From the NCBI GenBank assembly GCA_964480725.1, contig CAYZQO010000031.1:3132-67131 (forward strand): a stretch of DNA of 64,000 nt. The letters are read 5' to 3'. The stretch is from JAFGBI01 sp964480725. Its GTDB lineage: Bacteria > Myxococcota_A > Polyangia > Polyangiales > Polyangiaceae. Every line of letters starts with the position of its first letter. Positions within the stretch are counted from its first letter, which is position 1. The notes under the pieces are model-generated. The model ran no database searches. It was not told where the DNA came from and saw only the letters and a program-made list of their open reading frames with translations. This document shows positions 17,872 through 26,781 of this stretch, piece after piece. The translations under genes were made by a program, and so were the position numbers.

Positions 17872-18633
17872 ATGCTCAACTCCAAGCAAGAAGACTCGAA
17901 GCGCGGCGCAGCTCCCTGGGGGGTCGTCGTCCTGACCGCTGTCCTGGCTGCGGCCTGCGGCACGGAGGATCCGAGCGACCCCTTGGACCCGGTCGGTTCG
18001 ACGGGGGGGACCGGTTCGGGGGGGGAAGGCGGATCGACCTCGGACCCCGCGGGCGCGCTCCTGCCTTGGAAACCCGGCAACACCTGGACCTACCGGGTGA
18101 CCGTCGACGGCCAGGTGAGCGAGAAGGTCACCACCGTCGGCGAGGAGGAGCTGGTGGGCGGCACGGGACCACACGCGGCCGATCTCGCCAACCACGTGGT
18201 GACCACCAAGCGGGGTGGCCTCGATCGGACCGAGAGCTGGCAGGCCCGGGTCGGCGATCGCGTGCTGCGGTACCGTGAGCTGTCCTTCGGCGCTAGCGAC
18301 GGCGCGTTGGAACTCGAGGAACACTGGGATCCTCACAAGCTCCACATCGACGGGACCGCCGAGCACATGGTGGCGGGCGCCCAATGGGCGGAAACCTACG
18401 CCGAGACGAAGACGACGGCGCCGGCGGGCACGCCGCTCACCAGTACCGTGACCGACACGTGGACGGTCGAGGGCGTTGGCGTCAGCATCACCGTCCCCGC
18501 CGGGACCTTCCAGGCAGTGGTGTTCCGGAAGCTCCCCACGGAGAAGCTCTACTTCTACGTTCCCGGCATCGGGAAGGTGAAGGAGCTAGGCGGGCAGACG
18601 GAGGAGCTCGTCAGCTACGACCTGGTGCCCTGA
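17872..18633 (+). CDS. Putative lipoprotein, function unknown
   Basis: A 253-aa exported protein. The ATG at 17872 is preceded by AAGGAAGG; the signal peptide ends at a lipobox (LAAACG). A Gly/Ser linker (about 40-62) is followed by a beta-rich domain of about 190 aa (LPWKPGNTWTYRVTVDG to ELVSYDLVP). The opening GNTWTYRV and the later FQAVVFRK / YVPGIGKVKE pattern occur in many myxobacterial and planctomycete lipoproteins of unknown function. It follows the porin by 147 bp on the same strand and may be co-transcribed. Confidence 0.75.
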   Translation: MLNSKQEDSKRGAAPWGVVVLTAVLAAACGTEDPSDPLDPVGSTGGTGSGGEGGSTSDPAGALLPWKPGNTWTYRVTVDGQVSEKVTTVGEEELVGGTGPHAADLANHVVTTKRGGLDRTESWQARVGDRVLRYRELSFGASDGALELEEHWDPHKLHIDGTAEHMVAGAQWAETYAETKTTAPAGTPLTSTVTDTWTVEGVGVSITVPAGTFQAVVFRKLPTEKLYFYVPGIGKVKELGGQTEELVSYDLVP

Positions 18634-18744
18634 CCGTCGCCGGCCCTCGTGGCGAGCCTCGCGCGGCGGCGGTTGCCACCGACCGGGCGGGTGGCGGTCC
18701 GCTGCCGAGGTGGTAGCCTAAGCGCGGGGCCGAGGGAGGCACCG

Positions 18745-18993
18745 ATGGCTCAAACCGGCGACGTCTGCACCGAGGCCGGCGTCTACGAGACGGACTGCGA
18801 TCACGCGCTCACGCGGCGGTTTCAGGTGGGGGAGATCTTCCCGTCGTGCACCGCCTGCGGCCGCGCCGTGAGCTGGCTCCTCGCCGCCCACGGACTGGCC
18901 GCCGGGGACCGGAGGGCATGCTGCCCCGTGCGGCGCGATCCCGAGACGGGCAGGGGCGAGCCTCGCGATGGCGGCGACGATCCCTGCTGCTGA
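18745..18993 (+). CDS. Small Cys-rich protein, putative zinc-binding
   Basis: An 82-aa protein with GGGAGG six bases ahead of the ATG. Cysteines and histidine (CTEAG, DCDH, CTACG, ACC, PCC) and the FxxGExFPSCxxCG core suggest a zinc-stabilised beta-ribbon like small YjzC/zinc-ribbon proteins. The tail (RDPETGRGEPRDGGDDPCC) is probably flexible. I do not know its function. It stands alone between a lipoprotein gene and a convergent operon. Confidence 0.6.
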   Translation: MAQTGDVCTEAGVYETDCDHALTRRFQVGEIFPSCTACGRAVSWLLAAHGLAAGDRRACCPVRRDPETGRGEPRDGGDDPCC

Positions 18994-19028
18994 GGTGCGC
19001 GCCCGAGCGGGAGCCGCTCCGCGCCGGC

Positions 19029-19754
19029 TCACTCGCCCGCGATCCGTCGCACCCGGGGCGTGAAGACGCTGCTCGGGTGTCGCGCGACGAAGGCGCGAGC
19101 GCGCGCGGCTGCGGCCGCTCGGTTGCCGCTCTGCGCGAGCGCCTCGATGCGGAGCACCTCCGCCTCGAGCGCGAGCCCGCCGCGCGGGAAGCGTCGCGCG
19201 TGATCGTCGAGCCGCGTGAGCGCCCCGCTAGGATCGCCCGCCGCCAGCGCCTTGCGGGCGGCGTCGAGGGACCGCGTCTCGTCGGCGAGCGAGGCGCTGG
19301 GGACGGGGCGGGGCGTGACGGGTGCCGGTGTGCTCGCGGTCTTGGGCGGCGGCACGGCGGGTGCCGCCGCGGCCGGTGCCGCCGACTCGGGAGTCGGGAT
19401 GGGCGCTTCGACTGCGTCGTCGCCACCGCCTGGGGGCGGGGCGGTCGGGCTCGTCACGGTGACCGGCACGCTCGCCGCGGGGACGGGCGGCGTCGAACGC
19501 CCGACAGTCAGCGCGAGCACCCCGATCGTCGCGGCGACGGCGACGGCCCCGGCGGCGACGAGCTGCTGGATAGAGCTCGAGGACAGGGTGGCCGCTGCGC
19601 TCTTGCCCGCGACCACCGCCGACCCGGCGACGCCGAGCGCGGCGAGCGTGCTCAGCCTCGCGCGGCTCGACGCGTGGGTTTCGCGGCCGGCGCGCAGCAG
19701 CGCCGCCTCGAGCTCGCCCGGCGAGTCGTCGATAAGGCGTCGTGGCTCCATCAT
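19029..19754 (-). CDS. Membrane protein with TPR-like tail, partner of ECF sigma factor
   Basis: A 241-aa protein with a short cytoplasmic N-terminus, a membrane helix (about 67-87, LVAAGAVAVAATIGVLALTV), a Pro/Ala-rich periplasmic linker (about 90-160) and a C-terminal helical repeat domain (about 160-240, LDAARKALAAGDPSGALTRL). Its ATG overlaps the stop of the upstream ECF sigma gene (ATGA). The position and topology match the membrane partners of myxobacterial ECF sigma factors; an anti-sigma role is inferred from context, as no zinc-binding anti-sigma motif is present. Confidence 0.75.
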   Translation of the reverse strand: MMEPRRLIDDSPGELEAALLRAGRETHASSRARLSTLAALGVAGSAVVAGKSAAATLSSSSIQQLVAAGAVAVAATIGVLALTVGRSTPPVPAASVPVTVTSPTAPPPGGGDDAVEAPIPTPESAAPAAAAPAVPPPKTASTPAPVTPRPVPSASLADETRSLDAARKALAAGDPSGALTRLDDHARRFPRGGLALEAEVLRIEALAQSGNRAAAAARARAFVARHPSSVFTPRVRRIAGE

Positions 19755-20347
19755 GCGCTCTCCTCTTTACTCTTCGGTTCGTGCAGCGAGGCGACCTCCG
19801 CACGGAACCGCTCCCGGGCGCGCCGCAGGCGCGACGCCACCGTCCCCGACGGGATCGCCAGCATGGTGGCGATCTCCACCATGGTGAGCTCCTCCAGCTC
19901 GTAGAGCACGAACACCTCGCGCAGATCCTCGCCCAGCGCATCGAGAACGCGATCGAGCAGCTCGCGGGCGCGCTGGCGGTCTGCCAGCACGTCGGGCGTT
20001 TCCACCAGGTCGGCGCGCTCCGGGGCGTGCTCGCTGGGCACCTCGCGCCTGCGCGCCAACCCGCGGCGCGCGTGCGCGGCCACGTTCGCCGCGGTCTGGT
20101 AGAGGAAGGAACGTTCCGCACCCGCACGCACGTCGTCGAGGCGATCCGAGAGGACCATGAACGTTCGCTGCACCGCGTCGTCGACGTCCGCCGCCGGCGT
20201 GCCGAGGTTCTGCAGAACCCGGGCCACGAAGTCGATGTTGGCGTCTACCAGGGCCCGCAGGCGCCGCTGCCGTGGGTCGTTGCGCAAAGCGATGATGCCC
20301 TCCAGCGGGGCGCCCCAGGGTAGGGCCAGTGGGTAGGCGGCGATCAT
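19751..20347 (-). CDS. ECF RNA polymerase sigma factor
   Basis: A 198-aa sigma-70 family factor with only regions 2 and 4. Region 2 includes DVDDAVQRTFMVLSDRL (about 55-72) and region 4 ends in an intact helix-turn-helix (ELTMVEIATMLAIPSGTVASRLRR in two halves, about 150-175). Start ATG overlaps the stop of the upstream outer-membrane protein gene and its stop overlaps the start of the membrane partner (both ATGA). This ties expression of all three. The stimulus is unknown. Confidence 0.9.
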   Translation of the reverse strand: MIAAYPLALPWGAPLEGIIALRNDPRQRRLRALVDANIDFVARVLQNLGTPAADVDDAVQRTFMVLSDRLDDVRAGAERSFLYQTAANVAAHARRGLARRREVPSEHAPERADLVETPDVLADRQRARELLDRVLDALGEDLREVFVLYELEELTMVEIATMLAIPSGTVASRLRRARERFRAEVASLHEPKSKEESA

Positions 20348-21441
20348 CGGGCAAGTGGGCTCGACTCGGCAACGCCCGAGCCGCCCACCGATGCCCGCGG
20401 CGCTTCAAAATGATCATTTCGGTCGTTTCCGACCCTCGCCCAGACCGGGAGCCGGGCGCCGATCCCGACCGCCAGGAACGGCGTCACGGGCGGAGAGAAA
20501 CCGATTTTCTCCGGGGGATTGCCGATCGTGAAGCGGCGGTCCGTCCCTGGCACCGCTACCCCGGCCGACAGGCTCAGCGCGAGCCGGGGGTTCAGTGAGA
20601 GCTCCAGACGCCCGTCCAGTCCCACGCTCCAGTAGCTGCGGATCACGGTCCTCGTCGCGTCCAGGCGCTCCCCCTCTGCACGCAACGCACCTACCTCGGA
20701 CCCCAATCCCACACCCACCTCCGCGATGCGGCCGAGCGGCGCGCGCAGCGGGTGGAGGGTCAAGCGGGCCACCTGCCAGGAGAAGTGAGCGTGGTCCTCG
20801 TCCCCCATCGCGACGACGAAGGCGATGGCGGCGGCAAGGCCCCGCTGCCCGCGCGCGACGCCGACCTCGCCCATCCCGCCCCAGAACGGCAGCGGAGCGA
20901 CGGGCTCGGTCAGGATCGCCGCGGTGCCCAGGCGCAGGGTGTAGGGGGGATTTATCGCCGTGCGCGCGCGTCGCGACGGGGGGCGTGGTTCCGGGTTCGG
21001 TGGCGGCGCGGGCAGCGCCGCGGGCGCTTCCGATTCGGGTGGCGGCGCGTTCGCCGGGCGCTCTGGTCCCAACAGGGCCGTGGGATCCAGGCTCAGTGCC
21101 GTGGCGAGCGCCAGCGCGTCAACGACCTCGTCGCAGGACGCGCCCTCGACTCGCCGACGTCCGGTCACCTTGCCGCCCTCGAGCAGCATCAGACTGCCCC
21201 AGCTGCCGTGTGCATCGCCGCCGAGCGTCACGCGGACCACCGTGGCGTTCGTGGCCTCCTCGGGGGCAGCCGCTCGCACTCGGTTCGTCCTCGATTGCAC
21301 CGAACCGAGGAACGCGAGCGCGTCGGGGCACTCGGGCGGCGCTTCATACTCCACGAGGACCGGCGTGGGCTCGTCCGCCGCCGTCGCTGGGAGGGTGGCC
21401 AACGCTAGCGCGAAGCCGCAGGGGGCAGGGTGCCACCGCAT
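20344..21441 (-). CDS. Predicted outer-membrane beta-barrel protein
   Basis: A 365-aa exported protein (start ATG 21441; a GTG at 21459 is also open). The signal peptide ends near ATAADEP. The first 110 residues form a periplasmic domain with two conserved cysteines (PPECPD, GASCDEVVDALALA), followed by a Pro-rich linker and a C-terminal region (about 170-345) of alternating strands rich in Gly, Leu and Arg that looks like a small barrel. This arrangement is common in Polyangia and uncharacterised. Its stop overlaps the start of the ECF sigma gene (ATGA), so it heads an unusual operon of envelope protein, sigma factor and membrane partner. Confidence 0.7.
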   Translation of the reverse strand: MRWHPAPCGFALALATLPATAADEPTPVLVEYEAPPECPDALAFLGSVQSRTNRVRAAAPEEATNATVVRVTLGGDAHGSWGSLMLLEGGKVTGRRRVEGASCDEVVDALALATALSLDPTALLGPERPANAPPPESEAPAALPAPPPNPEPRPPSRRARTAINPPYTLRLGTAAILTEPVAPLPFWGGMGEVGVARGQRGLAAAIAFVVAMGDEDHAHFSWQVARLTLHPLRAPLGRIAEVGVGLGSEVGALRAEGERLDATRTVIRSYWSVGLDGRLELSLNPRLALSLSAGVAVPGTDRRFTIGNPPEKIGFSPPVTPFLAVGIGARLPVWARVGNDRNDHFEAPRASVGGSGVAESSPLAR

Positions 21442-21514
21442 CGGCTGGCAGCGTTGCACGAGGGGGAGGGAGGACGCCAGCCGCAGGGCGCCATCGCTCC
21501 CAACCCGGCGGTTA

Positions 21515-22774
21515 CTACTCCGCCGCCGGCCCCCGCCCCGCCCCGGCCTCTCGCCGGGCCTGGTACCGCGCGTGAGCAGCGGGGAAGGGCCTGAGGGCTC
21601 GCTCCAGGATACCCAGGCTGAAGGCGATGCACACCCCGTAGTTGGTGATCGGGACGCCGTGTCGCTGGCAGCGGGCGATTCGGCTCAGCACCTCGCGGCG
21701 GTTCTGAGTGCAGCCCCCGCAGTGGATCACGAGATCGTACCCGGACGGGTCGAGGGGAAAGTCGTGCCCCTGGACGTGGGAGAACTCCAGGTGACCACCG
21801 ACGTACTGGGTCAGCCAGCGTGGGATCTTCACCGTCCCGATGTCCTCGGTGATCGGGTGGTGGGTGCAGGCCTCGGCGACCAGCACGCGCGACCCCTCCC
21901 GCAGCGACTCGATGGCGAACGCTCCCTCCGTGAAGGCGATGAGGTCGCCCTTGAGGCGGGCGAAGAGGATCGAGAAGCTTGTCAGTGGGACCTCGGGCGG
22001 CGTGTCTCCCGCCACCTTCAGGAATGCTTGGGAGTCAGTGATGACCAGGGCCGGGGGACGTCGCAGGCGGTCGAGGGCGTCGCTGAGCTCACGCTCGCGG
22101 ACCACGACGCAGTAGGCGTTCGCGTCCAGCAGATCCCGGATCGTCTGCACCTGCGGCAGGATGAGGCGCCCCTTCGGGGCCTCCTTGTCGATGGGCACCA
22201 CCAGCACCGCGAGCTCCCCCGGCGGGACCAGGTCGGAGGCGAGTGTGGGCGCTTCCAGGAGCTCGGCCGGCGCGACGCGCACCAGGGCCTCGCGGAGGTC
22301 GAGCACCCCCTCCCCGCGGTGGGCCGCGGTGCTGACCGAGGTGAGCCCCTCGGCAGCGAGACGCGCCAGCAGCGCTGCCGTTGGCTCACCGCGATCGCGC
22401 TGGTTAAAAACGACGATGGTGGGGATGTCGCGGCCACGGAGCTCGGTCAGGAGCTCCTCCTCGAACGCCTGGAAATCGCCGGCCGCGATCACCAGCAGGG
22501 CGACGTCGCAGCGATCGAGGACGCGGCGTGTGCGCTCGACCCGCTGCTGGCCGAGCGCGCCGCGGTCGTCGATCCCCGCCGTGTCGATGAAGACCACCGG
22601 CCCGAGCGGGAGCAGCTCCATCGGTTTCTCGACGGGGTCGGTCGTGGTGCCCGCCACCGCAGACACGATCGACGTCTGCTGTCGGGTCATCGCGTTGAGC
22701 AGCGACGATTTGCCGACGTTGCGCCGCCCGAAGATCCCGATGTGGAGCCGGAGCCCACGCGGTGCGTCCCTCAT
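21515..22774 (-). CDS. hydF: [FeFe] hydrogenase maturation GTPase HydF
   Basis: A 419-aa scaffold protein that assembles the 2Fe subcluster and delivers it to HydA. The N-terminal GTPase domain has G1 GRRNVGKSS (about 16-24), G3 DTAGIDD and G4 NQRD. The middle dimerisation domain is followed by the cluster-binding domain with CTHHP and HCGGC, the cysteines and histidine that ligate the [4Fe-4S] cluster. Length is normal for the family. The ATG overlaps the aspA stop (ATGA). It is the last gene of the hydrogenase run; the next minus-strand gene starts about 70 bp downstream. Confidence 0.97.
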   Translation of the reverse strand: MRDAPRGLRLHIGIFGRRNVGKSSLLNAMTRQQTSIVSAVAGTTTDPVEKPMELLPLGPVVFIDTAGIDDRGALGQQRVERTRRVLDRCDVALLVIAAGDFQAFEEELLTELRGRDIPTIVVFNQRDRGEPTAALLARLAAEGLTSVSTAAHRGEGVLDLREALVRVAPAELLEAPTLASDLVPPGELAVLVVPIDKEAPKGRLILPQVQTIRDLLDANAYCVVVRERELSDALDRLRRPPALVITDSQAFLKVAGDTPPEVPLTSFSILFARLKGDLIAFTEGAFAIESLREGSRVLVAEACTHHPITEDIGTVKIPRWLTQYVGGHLEFSHVQGHDFPLDPSGYDLVIHCGGCTQNRREVLSRIARCQRHGVPITNYGVCIAFSLGILERALRPFPAAHARYQARREAGAGRGPAAE

Positions 22775-24207
22775 GGAGGACCTCCCCTGCCTCGACCCGG
22801 CGAGCCGAGTCGGTTGACCGCCTCCGGCGCGGTGAGCGCCGCGAACTGCTCGGCCGAGAGTGAGCCGTCCTCGATCACGATGGCGTCGAGCGGCCGTCCC
22901 GTCTCGATGGCGCGGCGGGCGAGCGTCGTCGCCTTCTCGTAGCCCAGCGGCTCCACCAGCGCCGTCGCCGTCGCTACGGCCGCCGCCGTCATGGCGCGAC
23001 AGCGCTCGCGGTTCGCCTCGAGCCCCTCGACACAGTGGGTGCGGAGCAACGAGACCGCCCGCGTGAGCAGCTCGATGCTGCCGAGCAGGTGCTCGGCGAC
23101 GAGCGGGAGGAACGGATTGAGCTCGAGCGAGCCAAGGGCCACCGCCTGCGCGATCGCCAGGTCGGACGCCTGAACCTGGATGGCGACCTGGGTGACCGCC
23201 TCGGGGATCACCGGGTTGATCTTGCCCGGCATGATGGACGAGCCGGCCTGCCGCGCCGGGAGCCGGAGCTCGCCGAGGCCGGCGTTCGGGCCTGACCCAA
23301 GCAGGCGCAGGTCGCCGGCCACCTTCATCAGGTTCACAGCCGCTGTCTTCAGGACGCCGCTCACTTCGACCAGCGCGTCGGCGTTCTGCGTCGCCTCGAG
23401 GAGGTTGTCGGCGCGAGCGACCCGGAGCCCGGTCACCGCGCGCAGCCGATCGACCACGCGAAACACGTACTCACGGGGCGCCCCGAGGCCGGTCCCCACG
23501 GCGGTCCCACCGAGGTTGACGACCCGAAGCCGCTCCTCGCACTGGTGGACGCGCCACCGGTCGCGGCCGAACGCCTCCGCGTAGGCGCCCATCTCGCGCC
23601 CTAGCGTGACCAGCGCGGCGTCCATCAGCTCTGTTCGACCGACCTTCACCACGTCGGCGAGGGCCTGTTCCTGGTGCTGGAAGGCCTCGACGAGGGAGAC
23701 CAGGGCCGCCTCGAGCCCGCGGATCCCACGGATGGCGGCGACGCGCAGGGCTGTCGGGAAGGTGTCGTTGGTGGACTGGTGCAGGTTGACGTGGTCGCTC
23801 GGGGAGACGACCTCAGCGTCGCCGGGTGGGTGGCCGAGCAGCACCAGCGCCCGGTTGGCGAGCACCTCGTTCACGTTCATGTTGGTGCTCGTCCCCGCGC
23901 CGCCCTGGAGCGCATCCACGACGATGTGAGCTTCGAGGTCACCGGCGGCGAGCTCTTCGCACGCGCGGCGCAGCGCGGGCACGATCCCCGCCGGCAGACA
24001 GCCGAGCTCGGCGTTCGTCTCCAGGCACGCGAGCTTCACGGAGCCGTAGGCGCGCACCAGATCGGCCCGAACCGGGCGCCCCGCGAGCGGGAAGTTCTCG
24101 AGCGCGCGGGCGGTGTGGATGCCGTAGAGCGCTTCGGCAGGCAGCTCGCGCACGCCGAGCAGGTCGTGCTCGGTGCGCAGTGGCGACGCACGGTCGGCGG
24201 CGGTCAT
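22771..24207 (-). CDS. aspA: Aspartate ammonia-lyase
   Basis: A 478-aa fumarase/aspartase superfamily enzyme that converts L-aspartate to fumarate and ammonia. Seen are the superfamily signature GSSIMPGKINPV (about 318-329), GGAGTSTNMNVNEVLANRA and HQSTNDTFPTALR for substrate binding. The start reads EHDLLGVRELPAEALYG, as in aspartases. It lies between hydG (16-bp gap) and hydF (ATGA overlap), so it is transcribed with the maturases. aspA genes are known beside hydEFG in other anaerobes; ammonia supply for the amine of the H-cluster dithiolate ligand is a possible reason, stated here as inference. Confidence 0.93.
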   Translation of the reverse strand: MTAADRASPLRTEHDLLGVRELPAEALYGIHTARALENFPLAGRPVRADLVRAYGSVKLACLETNAELGCLPAGIVPALRRACEELAAGDLEAHIVVDALQGGAGTSTNMNVNEVLANRALVLLGHPPGDAEVVSPSDHVNLHQSTNDTFPTALRVAAIRGIRGLEAALVSLVEAFQHQEQALADVVKVGRTELMDAALVTLGREMGAYAEAFGRDRWRVHQCEERLRVVNLGGTAVGTGLGAPREYVFRVVDRLRAVTGLRVARADNLLEATQNADALVEVSGVLKTAAVNLMKVAGDLRLLGSGPNAGLGELRLPARQAGSSIMPGKINPVIPEAVTQVAIQVQASDLAIAQAVALGSLELNPFLPLVAEHLLGSIELLTRAVSLLRTHCVEGLEANRERCRAMTAAAVATATALVEPLGYEKATTLARRAIETGRPLDAIVIEDGSLSAEQFAALTAPEAVNRLGSPGRGRGGPP

Positions 24208-24223
24208 GGGCGGCGCGGGACCG

Positions 24224-25645
24224 CTAAAAGTACTGGTCTCGCTCGTCGGTGGTTTGAATGAGCTCCAGCCGCCGGACCACGCGCTCCTTCTGGCCGCCCT
24301 CCGGGAGCTCGCGGAGCTCGGCCGTGATCCGGGCGTCGCCCACCGCGCGGGTTTCTGGCGAGGCGTAGTCGGTCAGAAACTCCTGGAAGGTCGTCAGCGC
24401 GTTGGGCGTGCAGAAGCGCTTGATGAAGCCCGGGATCGCGAACTCCATGAAATGCTCGCCCGTGCGACCCAGCCGGTAGCACGCCGTGCAGAAGCTCGGG
24501 ACGTACCCGTTCTCTGCCAGCTCCCGGACCACTTCGTCGAGCGAGCGTATGTCTCCCAACTCGAACTGACTCTGGTTCATCTGCTGGGCGTCACCCGCTT
24601 CCGTGTAGCCGCCGAGCTCGATGCGCGACCCCGCGTCGATCTGCGACACGCCGAAGGCGAGCAGCTCACGCCGGAGCGCCGCCGGCTCCCGCGCGGTGAG
24701 GATGAGGCCCGTGTAGGGGACGGCGAGGCGCAGGACGGCAACCAGCAGCCGGAAGTCATCGTCGCTCACCAGCTGGCTGTCGGCTTCCTTGACCCCGGAC
24801 GCCGGCCGCAGCCGCGGGAAGCTGATGGTGTGCGGGCCGCAGCCATACCGATCCTTGAGGAAGATCGCGTGCGAAACCAACCCGAGGACATCGAAGCGCC
24901 AGTCGGCGAGCCCGAAGAGTGCCCCGATCCCGATGTCGTCCTGGCCCACCTCCATCGCGCGGGCAAGAGCATCGAGCCGGAAGAGGTAGTCCGATTTGGG
25001 GCCGCGCGGGTGGACGCGCGCGTAGGCTCGGTGATCGTAGGTTTCCTGAAAGACCTGGTAGGTCCCGATCCCTGCTGCCTTGACCGTGCGGAAACCCGCA
25101 TGATCGAGCGGTGCAGCGTTGACGTTCACGCGGCGGATCTCGCCGTGGCCCTCGTGGACGTCGTAGATGGCGCGGACGCAGGAGGCGATGAACTCCGAGT
25201 CGTAGTGCGGGTGTTCCCCGAAGACGACGATCAGCCGCTTGTGGCCCTGGCGCTCCAGGGCTGTGACCTGGGCGCGGAGCTCGGGTGTGGTCAGGGTGCG
25301 GCGGATAGCCTCGGTGTTCTCGCGCCGGAAGCCGCAGTACGTGCAGGAGTTGATGCAGCGATTGCCGACGTACAAGGGGGCGAACAGCACGATGCGGTTG
25401 CCGTAGACCCGCTCCTTGAGGGCGCGCGCGGCCGCGAAGATCTCGGCCCGAAGCTCCGGCGCACGCGCATGGAGCAAGACCGCCGCCTCGGCGACCTCGA
25501 GCGGGACCTTCTCCAGCGCCTTGGCGACGATGTCCCGCACGGCGGAGACGTCGCAGAGGCGCTTCGATTCGACGAGGCTACGGAGGTGGGCGTCGTCGAT
25601 GAAGTCGACGGCGTGGCGGCTCAGGCGGGTGGACAGGGGGAACAT
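24224..25645 (-). CDS. hydG: [FeFe] hydrogenase maturation radical SAM enzyme HydG
   Basis: A 473-aa radical SAM tyrosine lyase that makes the CO and CN ligands (as an Fe(CO)2CN synthon) of the H-cluster. The N-terminal barrel has the radical SAM cysteines in CINSCTYCGF (about 97-106). The C-terminal extension keeps the auxiliary-cluster motif CTACYRLGRTG and the later Cys in FCTPNA. Length matches HydG and separates it from the related ThiH. It follows hydE by 6 bp and precedes aspA, all on one strand. Confidence 0.97.
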   Translation of the reverse strand: MFPLSTRLSRHAVDFIDDAHLRSLVESKRLCDVSAVRDIVAKALEKVPLEVAEAAVLLHARAPELRAEIFAAARALKERVYGNRIVLFAPLYVGNRCINSCTYCGFRRENTEAIRRTLTTPELRAQVTALERQGHKRLIVVFGEHPHYDSEFIASCVRAIYDVHEGHGEIRRVNVNAAPLDHAGFRTVKAAGIGTYQVFQETYDHRAYARVHPRGPKSDYLFRLDALARAMEVGQDDIGIGALFGLADWRFDVLGLVSHAIFLKDRYGCGPHTISFPRLRPASGVKEADSQLVSDDDFRLLVAVLRLAVPYTGLILTAREPAALRRELLAFGVSQIDAGSRIELGGYTEAGDAQQMNQSQFELGDIRSLDEVVRELAENGYVPSFCTACYRLGRTGEHFMEFAIPGFIKRFCTPNALTTFQEFLTDYASPETRAVGDARITAELRELPEGGQKERVVRRLELIQTTDERDQYF

Positions 25646-25651
25646 GGGACC

Positions 25652-26761
25652 TCAGTGAGCGCTGACGGACGTGCGCGCCACGAAATTGGGGCTCGGCCCG
25701 GGGCCTCGGCCCACGTGGCGTCCGACGAGCGTGATGGTTTCGAGGACGGTTTCGTGCGCGATTTCGTCGTGCCGCGGGCTCGCCTTGCCGGGGTAGATCT
25801 CGTAGGACGCGCGGTAGCGAGGCGGGGTGAAGTTCGGCATCCAGACGTTGGCCCCCGCTCGGAGCCCGAGGGCCCGCCCGTCCGGGCTCACCGTGGCGAG
25901 CGCGGTGGTGGCGGGGATGCTCGACCGGGGACAGAGGATGCGCGTCAGCGCCAGCGCCGTGCAGCTCGTGGCCACGTCGTTCGGGACCTGGTCGGCCGGG
26001 TTGGGCCCGCGACGTCGGCCGAGGGGGGTTTCCGGGTGCGGTATGTAGGGCCCGATACCGATCATGTCGAGATCGAGCTCCCGGAAGGCCAGGAGATCGT
26101 TGGTGAGATCCTCGAAAGTCGTGCCCGGGAGCCCGACCATGACCCCACTCCCGACCTCGAACCCGAGCTCGCGCAGGCGACCGAGGAGCTCTCTTCGGTT
26201 GGGCTCGCCTGGCTGGTGTGGGGGGTGAACGCGCGCGTAGAGGCGCGCGTTCGACGTCTCGAAGCGCAAGAGGTACCGGTCGGCCCCGGCCGCGCGCAGC
26301 TGCGCGAGGTCGGTCGGGGGGAGCTCGCCGAGCGAGAGGGTGACCGCGAGGCCCGTGTCACCTTTGATCCGGCGGATGACGTCGGAGTGCCAGCCGACGT
26401 CGAGGGCGGGGTCCTCGCCGCCCTGGAGCACGACCGTTCCGCAGCCGAAGGCGGCCACCTGCCGCGCGCACTCCACCACCTCACCGGCGGTGAGCCGGAA
26501 GCGCTCGACGCTGAAGTTTCCCGCCCGGATCCCGCAGTAGGTGCAGTTGCGCCGGCAGTGGCTGGAGATCTCGACCAGCCCACGCAGGTGAACGGCGTCG
26601 CCGACGTGCGCGTGACGGACCGCGTCGGCCTCAGCGAAGAGCGCGTCGAGGCGCGTCGGGTCGCGTTCGCGGAGCCAGCGCTGGAGCGTGGAGCGGTCCA
26701 TGGTCGTCGACGTGGGCAGGCGGCGTGACGCGGGGGGCGCGGCACTGCCAGCAGAAGCCAT
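25652..26761 (-). CDS. hydE: [FeFe] hydrogenase maturation radical SAM enzyme HydE
   Basis: A 369-aa radical SAM enzyme that processes the HydG product toward the 2Fe subcluster. The core begins MDRSTLQRWLRERDPTR, with the SAM cluster in CRRNCTYCGIR and a downstream barrel (VLQGGEDPALD, YLLRFETSN). I chose the ATG at 26761, which has GGAG about 13 nt upstream; a TTG at 26785 overlaps the stop of the preceding gene (TTGA), and the ATG at 26701 begins the conserved part. Cysteines for the optional second cluster are not obvious in the C-terminus, as in several HydE proteins. Confidence 0.95.
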   Translation of the reverse strand: MASAGSAAPPASRRLPTSTTMDRSTLQRWLRERDPTRLDALFAEADAVRHAHVGDAVHLRGLVEISSHCRRNCTYCGIRAGNFSVERFRLTAGEVVECARQVAAFGCGTVVLQGGEDPALDVGWHSDVIRRIKGDTGLAVTLSLGELPPTDLAQLRAAGADRYLLRFETSNARLYARVHPPHQPGEPNRRELLGRLRELGFEVGSGVMVGLPGTTFEDLTNDLLAFRELDLDMIGIGPYIPHPETPLGRRRGPNPADQVPNDVATSCTALALTRILCPRSSIPATTALATVSPDGRALGLRAGANVWMPNFTPPRYRASYEIYPGKASPRHDEIAHETVLETITLVGRHVGRGPGPSPNFVARTSVSAH

Positions 26762-26781
26762 GACGCCGGTTAGCTCCAAAA

